DNA from: Burkholderiales bacterium
Lineage (GTDB): Bacteria > Pseudomonadota > Gammaproteobacteria > Burkholderiales > Burkholderiaceae_C
Assembly: GCA_947474415.1 (NCBI GenBank)
Contig: CANJKD010000038.1
Location: 1-9,693, forward strand
Direction: 5' to 3'
Length of the DNA: 9,693 bases
The notes below the pieces were generated by a model, which ran no database searches, was not told the DNA's origin, and saw only the letters and a list, made by a program, of their open reading frames with translations. A program made the position numbers and the translations under genes. Below, in pieces: positions 1 through 7,660 of the stretch. The stretch's first letter is position 1; the number at the start of each line of letters is the position of its first letter.

Positions 1-2436
1 GCGCGGCACCTTTCTGTTGGCCGATTCATCGTGGCACGCGGTCACGGCAGCGTGGCCGACAGCATCGTCCGCCGCCTGCTGGAGCGCGGCTGCACCATCG
101 ACACGGTCGGTTCGGTCACGCTGACAGATGAGGCCGCACTGCTGGTCTGGTGTGCTGCGCGGCCAGGCCCGGTGGCCGGCATTGTTCACCTTGCGGCGCT
201 CGACGCCGCAGCCCCCGCCGCAGCGGGCGGGCCGGCCGAGTGGCGCGCCGCGATCCAGGCCGTCGACAAATCGCTCTTCCTGCTGCTGCGCGAGTTCAGC
301 GCTGCGCTGGCCGAAGACGCCCACGTGCTGGCCGCTACGTCGTTGGGTGGTCGCTTTGGCCGCCAGAGCGCGGCTGGCGCGCTGGCGCTCCAGGGCGGCG
401 CGGTCGGCCTGTTGAAGTCTTTGCGCGAGGAGCGGCCGTCGCTGCGCGTGAAGGCGGTGGACACCGATTCTTCGCAGTCTGCGGAGGCCATCGCCGACGC
501 GCTGATGGCCGAGCTCGAACTCGACGGTGGGCGCCAGGAGGTGGGTTACCCCGCCGGGCAGCGAACCGTGTTCTGCAGCGTGGCCACGCCAGTCAGCATC
601 GATGCAACGCGACAGGCGGCCTTGCATGGCACCGTCGTGCTGGCCACCGGTGGTGCGCGTGGCATCACGGCCGAGGTGCTGCGCGAATTGGCGCGCCCCG
701 GCAACACGCTGGTGCTCACCGGCCGCAGCGCGCTGCCGCCGTCCGAGCCGGTCGAATTGGCGGGGCTCAAATCAGCCGACGCCTTGCGCCAGCACTTCAT
801 CGCCCAGGTACGCAGCGGCGCGTCCACGCTCAAGCCGGGCGATATCCAGCGCCAGGTTCAACAGTTGATCGGCCTGCGCGAGATGCGCGCCAACATCGCC
901 GACTTCAGCGGGGCCGGTGCGGCGGTCGAATACCACGCCATCGACGTCACCGACGAAGCCGCGATGAGCAGCCTGCTGGAAGGCCTGTACCAGCGCCACG
1001 GCCGCGTCGACGGCGTGGTGCATGGCGCCGGCGTGATCGAAGACAAGCGGCTCGCCGACAAGGCCAGCGACAGCTGGTCGCGGGTGGTCGACACGAAGGT
1101 GATCGGCCTGTTGCTGCTGGCCAAGTACCTGCGCCCTGAATCGCTGCGCTTTCTCTCGGTGTTCAGCTCGGTCGCCGGCCGCTACGGCAACAGTGGCCAG
1201 TCAGATTACGCCACGGCCAATGAATTGATGAACCGCATTTGTGCGCAGCTGCAGTCACGCTGGGGCGAGTCGGTCAATGTTCATGCGCTGTGCTGGGGCC
1301 CCTGGGGCGCAACGAAATTTGGCGCCGGCATGGTCACGTCCGACACCGAAGCCAAGTTCGCGGAAAAAGGGGTCACCCTCGTGTCCGCGCAAGAAGGCCG
1401 GAGGCGCTTCGTCGAGGAACTGGCGCACGCTGCCGGTGGTCCGGTCGAGGTGGTCTGCGGTGCCGGCCCTTGGGAAATGCATGAAGCCGGCATCGGCACG
1501 ATTCGCATGCAAGCTGCGGCGCCTGAAGGCCCGCCGATCGGCCCATTGCTCGGCAGCGCCACCGTCAGCACGCGCCCGATGGGCGACCAGGTCGTCGCGC
1601 TGCGGCTCGACGGCCGCCACCTGTACCTGCAAGAACACGCCATCGACGGCACGCCGGTGCTGCCGGCAGCTGCCGCACTGGAACTGCTGGCGGAAGCGGC
1701 GACTGCGCTCTGGCCAGGTTGGAAGGTGGTCGAGGTGCGTGACTTCAAGTTGATGAAGGGCGTCGACCTGAAAGAGCCGACGCGTCAGTTGCAGATCGTC
1801 ATCAGCCCGCCGCCTTACGGCAGCAGTGAAGGCTTCGAAGTCAATGCCTCGCTGCAAACCGACCTCGGCCAAGGCCGGGCGCTGACCCACTACCGCGCTG
1901 TGGTTCGCCTTGAGCAGCAATTACCGACCGGCGAAACCTGCCGGCCGCGTGCCCACCACGAGAAAAGCCTGACGACTTCCAAAGCCTATGGCGAGTGGTT
2001 GTTCCACGGCCCGCGCTTTCGGGTGATCGAAGAGATTTCAGGCTTGTCGACCGCCGGCGCCGCGTCGCGCGTCCGCTCGACCCACCCTTCGGACTGGCTC
2101 CACGGCACGGCGCCCGACGCGGCCGGCTGGTGTTTCGACCCGGCCTTGCTCGATGCCGCCGCCCAGATGGCCTGGCTGTGGGCACGCAGCTTCCGCGATG
2201 AATCGGCGCTGCCGGCCCGCTTCGGCCGCGTGGTGCGCTACCGCGAGCGCTTCCCGGCACGCCTGCACATGGAATACGAACGTGTCATCACCACCGACCC
2301 GACCTTGGTGCGTGCCAACGTGATGTTCTTCGACGATGCGGGCGAAGCCGTGATGCTGATCGAGGAACTCGACAGCATTGCCAGCGCGGCACTGAACCGG
2401 CTGGGCGGAACATCGCGCACGGCGGTGGAGGCATGA
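1..2436 (+). CDS. Iterative type I polyketide / PUFA-like synthase, C-terminal part (KR-DH), partial at left edge
   Basis: This is the 3' part of a megasynthase that reduces and dehydrates beta-keto intermediates carried on an ACP. The frame is open to the left edge, so the gene starts outside the window; GTG at nt 31 is probably an internal codon. Numbering from that GTG, residues 1-190 form the structural half of a ketoreductase and residues 195-480 the catalytic half. The NADPH loop is TGGARGIT (206-213), followed by a long insert, and the catalytic residues are S380, Y393 and N397 (YATAN). Residues 505-795 form a hot-dog dehydratase with H536 in the motif HAIDGTPVLP and D708/Q712 in DPALLDAAAQ. 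The KR insert resembles PUFA-synthase and heterocyst-glycolipid-synthase KRs. KS, AT and tandem ACPs are expected upstream by family analogy but are not seen. The stop codon overlaps the next ATG (ATGA). A possible frameshift near nt 30-45 is listed separately. The domain calls are secure; the product is unknown. Confidence 0.9.
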   Translation, partial: ARHLSVGRFIVARGHGSVADSIVRRLLERGCTIDTVGSVTLTDEAALLVWCAARPGPVAGIVHLAALDAAAPAAAGGPAEWRAAIQAVDKSLFLLLREFSAALAEDAHVLAATSLGGRFGRQSAAGALALQGGAVGLLKSLREERPSLRVKAVDTDSSQSAEAIADALMAELELDGGRQEVGYPAGQRTVFCSVATPVSIDATRQAALHGTVVLATGGARGITAEVLRELARPGNTLVLTGRSALPPSEPVELAGLKSADALRQHFIAQVRSGASTLKPGDIQRQVQQLIGLREMRANIADFSGAGAAVEYHAIDVTDEAAMSSLLEGLYQRHGRVDGVVHGAGVIEDKRLADKASDSWSRVVDTKVIGLLLLAKYLRPESLRFLSVFSSVAGRYGNSGQSDYATANELMNRICAQLQSRWGESVNVHALCWGPWGATKFGAGMVTSDTEAKFAEKGVTLVSAQEGRRRFVEELAHAAGGPVEVVCGAGPWEMHEAGIGTIRMQAAAPEGPPIGPLLGSATVSTRPMGDQVVALRLDGRHLYLQEHAIDGTPVLPAAAALELLAEAATALWPGWKVVEVRDFKLMKGVDLKEPTRQLQIVISPPPYGSSEGFEVNASLQTDLGQGRALTHYRAVVRLEQQLPTGETCRPRAHHEKSLTTSKAYGEWLFHGPRFRVIEEISGLSTAGAASRVRSTHPSDWLHGTAPDAAGWCFDPALLDAAAQMAWLWARSFRDESALPARFGRVVRYRERFPARLHMEYERVITTDPTLVRANVMFFDDAGEAVMLIEELDSIASAALNRLGGTSRTAVEA
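20..45 (+). other. Possible frameshift joining the KR N-terminal strand to the rest of the synthase
   Basis: In the second forward frame nt 2-31 read RGTFLLADSS, which looks like the first beta-strand of a KR structural subdomain. In the first frame, nt 37 onward reads RGHGSVADSIVRRLLERG, which looks like the helix that should follow that strand. In the first frame the codons before nt 31 read ARHLSVGRFI, which does not resemble a KR start. The second frame closes at a TGA at nt 122-124. One missing base near nt 37 would join the two halves cleanly. This could be a sequencing error, a real lesion, or chance resemblance in a GC-rich sequence, and the window is too short on the left to decide. 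Confidence 0.4.
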
Positions 2437-5400
2437 GACCGCCGGGCCGCCCCAAGGGCGAAAACCGGAGTGCCCAGCGTGTAGGCAGCCTGATGAGCGC
2501 GATGAATGTGTCGCACGCCACACCAGTGTTGCCGGCGAGACCGGCGCCAGAACCGATCGCCATCATCGGCATGGCCTGCATCTTTCCGCAGGCGCCAGAC
2601 CTTGCAAGTTTCTGGAACAACGTGGTCGGCTGCGTCGACGCCGTCGGCGAACCGGCCCCCAACTGGGACGCCGAGCGCTACCTGCAGAGTGGCCGGATCA
2701 AGACGCCCTTCGGTGGCTACCTGAAAGACCTGTACCGTTTCGACCCGCGCGAGTTCGGCATCATGCCGAACTCGATGGACGGCGGCGAACCCGACCAGTT
2801 CCTCGCGTTGCGCGTCGCCCGCGACGCATTGCTCGATGCGGGCTACCTGGGCACGGCATTCGACCACACCGAGACCGGCATCATCCTCGGCCACAGCACC
2901 TACCTGCATCGCGGCCAGGTGACGGTGGTGCAGAACAACATCGTGCTCGACCAGGCCGTCGAACTGCTCAAGGCCGCCTTGCCAGGCATGAATGCAGCCG
3001 CGTTGGATCAGGTGCGGTCCATGCTTGCCGCCAAGCTGCCGCCAACGAACTCCGACACAGCCCCCGGCTTGGTGCCCAACGTGATGACCGGCCGCATCGC
3101 CAACCGGCTCAATCTGCGCGGCCCCAATTATCTGGTCGATGCGGCCTGCTCGTCGTCACTGCTGGCCGTGGGAGCGGCGATGGACGAGTTGCGCGCCGGG
3201 CGCAGCCGTCTGATGCTGGCGGGCGGCGTGAATGCGTCGTTGCCGGCCGACGTATCGGCCATCTTCACCCAGCTGGGTGCGTTGAGCGCGCGTGGCAAGG
3301 TGCGGCCGTTCGAGTCTGGCAGCGACGGCACCTTGCTCGGTGAAGGCTTGGGCGTGGTGGTGCTGAAACGCCTGTCCGAGGCGCTTGCCGATGGCGACCG
3401 CGTCTATGCGACCTTGCGCGGCATCGGCCAGGCGAGCGATGGCCGTGGCACCGGCCTGCTGGCGCCGAGCGTCGACGGCGAAACCCTGGCGATTCGGCGC
3501 GCCTATGAAGGCAGCGGCGTCGACCCGGCCACGATCAGCATGATCGAGGCCCATGGCACCGGCATTCCGCTCGGTGACAAGACGGAAATCGCCGCGCTGA
3601 AGAACGTGTTCGGCGAACGCGTCGCGTCGCAGGGCAGCATCGCCCTGGGCTCGGTCAAGTCGATGATCAGCCACTGCATTCCGGCCGCCGGCATCGCAGG
3701 GCTGATCAAGACGTCGCTGGCGCTGCACCATCGGGTGCTTCCGCCCACGCTGTGTGAGAACGTCAATCCCGAACTGGGGCTGGAACGGACCCGCCTGTTC
3801 ATCAACACCGAAACGACACCCTGGATCGCGCCACTCGGCCTGCCACGGCGCGCGGGCGTCGATTCCTTCGGGTTCGGCGGCATCAACACGCACGCCATCG
3901 TCGAACAGGCGCCACCGGCTGCCGTGCGGCCGGCGACGCTGACGCGCTGGCCTTTCGAGCTGTGCGTGTTCTCAGCCGATACGTTGCCCGAGTTGATCAC
4001 TTCGGTCGAGCGACTTTCCGCCGGGCTAGCGCGCAACCCGGGCTGGCGGCTCGACGAAATCGCGGCCGCGCTTGCGGCGGCCGATGCCGACCGCGAGATG
4101 CGGCTGGCACTCGTCGTGAAGAGCCGCGATGCCTTGCCCAAGGCCTTGGCCGGCGCACTCGGCAAGCTGCGCGAGAGCAGGGCAACGAGTTGGTCCACAC
4201 GCGGTGGCGCGTGTTTCGGCAGCGAGCGCCTGTCCGGCAAGCTGGCCTTCATTTTCCCCGGCGAGGGTTCGCAGTACCTGGGCATGTTCGCCGACCTGGC
4301 GATGTGTTTCGACGAAGTTCAGCACTGGCTCGACTTCTGGCGCGGCCTTTATGCGGACGAGCCGGGCGATACGCGCACCGACATCGCCTTCCCGCCCGCC
4401 AGCGAGCTGACGCCCGAACGCCGCAAGCTGCTCGAAGCGCGGCTGCACGATATGGATGTCGGTTCCGAGGCTGTGATGGTCGGTGGGCAAGCCATGTTTG
4501 CATTGCTCGAATCGCTGGGTGTGAAGCCCGATGTGATGCTCGGCCACAGCTCGGGCGAGTCGTCGGCGCTGGCGGCCTCCGAGGCGCTGCCGCTGCACGA
4601 TGCAGCGCGGCTTGCCGATTTCATCCGCCAGCTGAACGCCATCTACCAGCGCGTTCTGGCCGAGGGCAAGATCCCCACCGGCGCGCTGTTGGCAGTCGGT
4701 GCCTTGCCCGCCGACATGGTGCACGAGCAGATGGCGGCGCTGGCGGCCAGCCATGCACCGAACGCACCCGAAGGCACCATTGCGATCGCGATGGACAACT
4801 GCGCGAACCAGCTGGTGCTGTACGGCACGCGCACCGCCATCGACGCACTGCAGGCGCGCCTGATCACGATTGGCGGCATCTGCATGCCATTGCCCTTCGA
4901 TCGCGGCTATCACACGTCGGCGTTCGACGCAGCGAGCGCAGCCTTCCTGGCGTACTACAAGACCATCAAGCTCGGCGTGCCGAAGGTGCCGCTGTACTCG
5001 TGTGCCTCGGCTCAGCGTTTTCCCGACTCCCCGGCGGCGGTACGTAAGCTCGCGGCGGCGCAGTGGTCGGCGACGGTGCGATTCCGCGAGACCGTGCTGA
5101 AGATGGTGGACGACGGCGTGAGCTGTTTTGTCGAGGTCGGTCCGTCGGGCAACCTGACTGCGTTCGTCGGTGACATCCTCTCCGACCAGCCCCACCTGGC
5201 GCTGGCCACCAACCTGCGGCGCAAGCACGGGCTGGAGCAAGTGCTGGCAACGCTGGCGCAGCTCTACGTGCACGGCAAGCCAGTCACCTTGGGCAAGCTG
5301 TTCGTGCGGCGCCGCATCGACCTCATCGACTTAAACGGCACTGTTGCGCCACCCAAGGCGGGTGTGCTGCTCGACAACACGATGCCGATGCTGCGGCTGA

Positions 5401-7355
5401 ACGACGCCGATCGCGCATTGCTGCAGGGCTTGGCCGTCGCTTCGATGCCCGACCTGCCGGCAGTCGCTCCCGACGCGCCTGCGTCGAAGGAATCTGCGGC
5501 CCTGATCGAGTCGGCGCCTGTCGATCATGCGGATCTTGACGGGAACGCCCGCGCCCAGGTGATGTGCGACTACTTCGACGTGATGCGTGGCTTCCTGGCC
5601 CAGCAGCATGAGGTTCTGGCTGGTTGGCAAGCTCGCCCGGGCGATGTCGATCATCCGCAGATCGAGGAAGCGCCACCGCATTCATCCATGCCGTTCCTGG
5701 ACCGCATCATCGAACATGACGACGTCCACTTGCGTGCGCAAAGCCAGCTCAGTGTGCACAGTGACGCCTTCTTGCGCGACCACGTCCTGTCGGGCCGCGG
5801 CTCGGCCACCGACCCCGACTTGATCGGGCTCGCGTGCGTGCCCTTGATGGTCAGCCTCGAAATCATGGCCGAGGCCTGTGCGCTGCTTGCGCGGTCCACA
5901 CAGGTCTGCACGATTGAGAACGTGCGTGCCTTCGACTGGATCGCGCTCGACGATGGCGAATTGGTGGTTGAGGTCGCCGCTGACCTCGTCGACGCGATCT
6001 CCGGCCGTTATAGCGCCACGCTGCGCCAGGGCGGGGCCGTGGCAGTCACCGCCGAGTTCGGATTTGCACCGGACTGGCGCATCCCGGCAAGTGCACCGCT
6101 CGGTGCCGTGCAGCCCGCGCGCTGGAACGGCCAGGAGGTCTATGACATCGGAATGTTCCATGGGCCCACATTCCAGACCCTGCGCCAGATTCAGGGCTGG
6201 AACGCCGAAGGAATTGACGCCGAACTCAGCGCCTGCAACCTCGATGGGTTCTTCGAGCGCGGCTCGCGGCCGCCACTGGTGCTGAACCCGGTGCTTCTCG
6301 ACGCCATGGGCCAGCTTGCCGCATGCTGGATCGCCGAACACGTCGGCACCGATTTCAACTGCTTCCCTTCCACGATTGCGCGCGTCGAGCTGTTCGAGCC
6401 TCGCCCGGCTGCGCAGCCTGGCATCGTGCTTCGTGGGCGCCAGCATGCACTCGACCCGGCGCAAGCTGGCGACATCACCTCAGCCCGAGCCTGGGCCTTC
6501 GAGTGCGTTGACGCGGCCGGCCAGCCGTTGGTTCGCGTGGATCAACTCGTCAACGTCTTCTTCAAGGTGCCGAACCGCTTCTACCAGGCGCGGCGCGACC
6601 CGCTGCTGGGCTGGCTGGGCGCACCCTTGACTGGCCCCGATGGTGTGCTGCTGTGGCAGTTGGAAAACCTATCGGAAGAATTTTGTGCCCAGTCGAACGG
6701 CATCTTCCTGCGCATGCTGGCACATGCCACATTGAGCTTCGCCGAGCGTGAGGAATGGCGCAGTCTGGGCCGCAACACGCGCCAACGGCGGCAGTGGTTG
6801 CTCGGCCGCGTGTGCCTGAAGGAAGCCGTCCGGTACGCGATTCATACGCAGGGCGGTGAGTTGCTTTACCCGTCCGAGGTTGACGTCCTGCATGACGAAC
6901 AGGGCGCGCCGTTGGTCGACGGCTGGTGGACCGCCGGAATGCAGAACATTCCCCAGGTTTCTCTTTCACACAACCATGAAACCAACATCGCCGCGCTGTC
7001 GTTCAATGACACGGCCATCGGTGTCGATGTCGAGACGATCGGCCGGGTTCAGCGGCCCGAGTTGCTGGAGTCCGCGTTGACCGGGCCCGAGAAAGAGTGG
7101 CTGGCCGGCCGTGCGGTGTCCGAGCATGGAGATGCACTCTTGCGGCTGTGGTGTGCCAAGGAAGCGGCTTCAAAATTGCTCGGCACGGGTCTGCAAGGAC
7201 AACCGGAAGCCTTCGAGGTTGTTTTCGAGTCCGGCAGCGCAGACCATGCCTGGGTTCAAAGCGCAGCGGTTCGGGTATCGGTGCATGTTCAGCGGCTGGG
7301 AAACTCGGTGATCGCGGTCGCCGATACCGCTTCAAAAATAACGAAAGTTCATTGA
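2433..7355 (+). CDS. Type I polyketide / PUFA-like synthase KS-AT-DH with fused PPTase
   Basis: This 1640-residue synthase should extend an acyl chain by decarboxylative condensation, load the extender unit, dehydrate, and activate carrier proteins. KS spans 40-492, with C239 (DAACSSSL), H374 (EAHGTG) and H414, and ends in the motif NTHAIVE. AT spans about 603-925; it begins FPGEGSQY and has S706 (GHSSGES) and H827 (GYHTS). An Ala/Pro/Asp-rich stretch (1005-1035) and an amphipathic helical segment (1038-1065) form a linker. DH spans about 1090-1378 with H1117 and D1290/Q1294 (LLDAMGQ). The PPTase spans about 1395-1630, with D1532 and E1534 (GVDVET) and W-C-A-K1576-E1577 through K1581. No ACP Ser motif was found, which fits the separate ACP gene just downstream. 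The ATG at 2433 is coupled to the previous stop by ATGA, but ATG 2493 is a credible alternative because residues 1-20 look foreign. The gene ends in TGATG, shared with the ACP start. Extender specificity cannot be read with confidence. Confidence 0.94.
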   Translation: MRPPGRPKGENRSAQRVGSLMSAMNVSHATPVLPARPAPEPIAIIGMACIFPQAPDLASFWNNVVGCVDAVGEPAPNWDAERYLQSGRIKTPFGGYLKDLYRFDPREFGIMPNSMDGGEPDQFLALRVARDALLDAGYLGTAFDHTETGIILGHSTYLHRGQVTVVQNNIVLDQAVELLKAALPGMNAAALDQVRSMLAAKLPPTNSDTAPGLVPNVMTGRIANRLNLRGPNYLVDAACSSSLLAVGAAMDELRAGRSRLMLAGGVNASLPADVSAIFTQLGALSARGKVRPFESGSDGTLLGEGLGVVVLKRLSEALADGDRVYATLRGIGQASDGRGTGLLAPSVDGETLAIRRAYEGSGVDPATISMIEAHGTGIPLGDKTEIAALKNVFGERVASQGSIALGSVKSMISHCIPAAGIAGLIKTSLALHHRVLPPTLCENVNPELGLERTRLFINTETTPWIAPLGLPRRAGVDSFGFGGINTHAIVEQAPPAAVRPATLTRWPFELCVFSADTLPELITSVERLSAGLARNPGWRLDEIAAALAAADADREMRLALVVKSRDALPKALAGALGKLRESRATSWSTRGGACFGSERLSGKLAFIFPGEGSQYLGMFADLAMCFDEVQHWLDFWRGLYADEPGDTRTDIAFPPASELTPERRKLLEARLHDMDVGSEAVMVGGQAMFALLESLGVKPDVMLGHSSGESSALAASEALPLHDAARLADFIRQLNAIYQRVLAEGKIPTGALLAVGALPADMVHEQMAALAASHAPNAPEGTIAIAMDNCANQLVLYGTRTAIDALQARLITIGGICMPLPFDRGYHTSAFDAASAAFLAYYKTIKLGVPKVPLYSCASAQRFPDSPAAVRKLAAAQWSATVRFRETVLKMVDDGVSCFVEVGPSGNLTAFVGDILSDQPHLALATNLRRKHGLEQVLATLAQLYVHGKPVTLGKLFVRRRIDLIDLNGTVAPPKAGVLLDNTMPMLRLNDADRALLQGLAVASMPDLPAVAPDAPASKESAALIESAPVDHADLDGNARAQVMCDYFDVMRGFLAQQHEVLAGWQARPGDVDHPQIEEAPPHSSMPFLDRIIEHDDVHLRAQSQLSVHSDAFLRDHVLSGRGSATDPDLIGLACVPLMVSLEIMAEACALLARSTQVCTIENVRAFDWIALDDGELVVEVAADLVDAISGRYSATLRQGGAVAVTAEFGFAPDWRIPASAPLGAVQPARWNGQEVYDIGMFHGPTFQTLRQIQGWNAEGIDAELSACNLDGFFERGSRPPLVLNPVLLDAMGQLAACWIAEHVGTDFNCFPSTIARVELFEPRPAAQPGIVLRGRQHALDPAQAGDITSARAWAFECVDAAGQPLVRVDQLVNVFFKVPNRFYQARRDPLLGWLGAPLTGPDGVLLWQLENLSEEFCAQSNGIFLRMLAHATLSFAEREEWRSLGRNTRQRRQWLLGRVCLKEAVRYAIHTQGGELLYPSEVDVLHDEQGAPLVDGWWTAGMQNIPQVSLSHNHETNIAALSFNDTAIGVDVETIGRVQRPELLESALTGPEKEWLAGRAVSEHGDALLRLWCAKEAASKLLGTGLQGQPEAFEVVFESGSADHAWVQSAAVRVSVHVQRLGNSVIAVADTASKITKVH
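2437..2492 (+). other. Atypical leader segment between the two synthase genes, possible intergenic-repeat remnant
   Basis: If the second synthase starts at ATG 2433, this segment encodes a basic, low-hydrophobicity leader (RPPGRPKGENRSAQ and following) that is no part of a KS fold. It contains a small perfect hairpin: CGCCC at 2448-2452, loop CAA, GGGCG at 2456-2460. From memory, short GC-rich repeats that translate to similar Arg/Pro/Gly/Lys strings occur between genes in Burkholderiales. That resemblance is unverified, and there is no second copy in this window. If it is a repeat, translation would start at ATG 2493 (MSAMNVSHA). Confidence 0.3.
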
Positions 7356-7660
7356 TGAGTAGCTTGTTAAGGGAGTCTGCCGAAGCCACGGTCATCGTGG
7401 TCATCGAGGATCTTGTTCAGGACTGGGGCCTGGAATTTGAAGGCGGAGTCGGGGCGTCGACTCAACTCGTCGCTGATCTCGAATTTGCCTCGGTCGACAT
7501 CATCCAGTTGTGCGTGGCGCTGGAGCAGTGCTACGAACGGAAGTTGGGTTTTCAGAACCTGTTGATGCGTGACGGAAGTTACGTGGCGAACCTGTCTGTC
7601 GACCATTTCGCAAAATTCATCGAGTCCCGCCTCCAGAATCAAGAAGGAGTTTCCCAATGA
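7355..7660 (+). CDS. Free-standing acyl carrier protein
   Basis: This 101-residue protein has the length, acidity and helical pattern of an acyl carrier protein. It would carry the growing or finished acyl chain on a 4'-phosphopantetheine arm. The expected attachment site is S46 in DLEFASVDIIQL; the usual Asp-Ser-Leu is replaced by Ala-Ser-Val, with the following Asp kept. The next helix (IIQLCVALEQCYERKLGF) and a C-terminal helix (residues 81-93) match the fold. The ATG shares its A with the stop of the synthase (TGATG), so translation is probably coupled to the PPTase-bearing protein, its likely activator. The 3' end overlaps the next gene by ATGA. The region around the start (about nt 7325-7375) is visibly more AT-rich than its surroundings and includes a TTA leucine codon at position 5. 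The same frame is open further upstream from ATG 7097, but that stretch lies over PPTase motifs and is not part of the ACP. Whether this ACP serves elongation, priming or off-loading is unknown. Confidence 0.88.
   Translation: MSSLLRESAEATVIVVIEDLVQDWGLEFEGGVGASTQLVADLEFASVDIIQLCVALEQCYERKLGFQNLLMRDGSYVANLSVDHFAKFIESRLQNQEGVSQ
7644..7649 (+). promoter_or_regulatory. Ribosome binding site of the phosphodiesterase gene
   Basis: AAGGAG lies inside the end of the ACP gene, 7 bases before ATG 7657. It is the strongest Shine-Dalgarno match at any gene start in the window. It fixes the phosphodiesterase start and suggests that this gene can be translated efficiently on its own as well as by coupling. 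Confidence 0.8.

Noticed and set aside
31..33. GTG 31 as the true start of the first gene
   Set aside because: The frame is open upstream to the window edge, no ribosome binding site is seen, and starting here would remove the first strand of the KR fold.
2448..2460. The 5-bp hairpin as a transcription terminator
   Set aside because: The stem is short, no T-run follows, and it lies at the junction of two overlapping genes that must be co-transcribed.
3156..3893. A 245-codon open frame on the - strand opposite the KS domain
   Set aside because: It is antisense to conserved KS motifs and its translation is Arg/Ala/Gln-rich without hydrophobic core periodicity.
4026..5273. A 415-codon open frame on the - strand opposite the AT domain
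   Set aside because: It has the same origin in codon bias, no domain-like pattern, and covers a well-supported AT on the + strand.
5445..5630. A hidden ACP domain in the AT-DH linker of the second synthase
   Set aside because: The segment is an Ala/Pro-rich spacer followed by an amphipathic helix; there is no Gly/Asp-Ser-Leu-like site with flanking ACP helices.
7097..7354. An N-terminal extension of the ACP in the same frame
   Set aside because: It overlaps the PPTase active-site coding region, its translation does not resemble a carrier protein, and ATG 7355 gives a normal ACP length with TGATG coupling.
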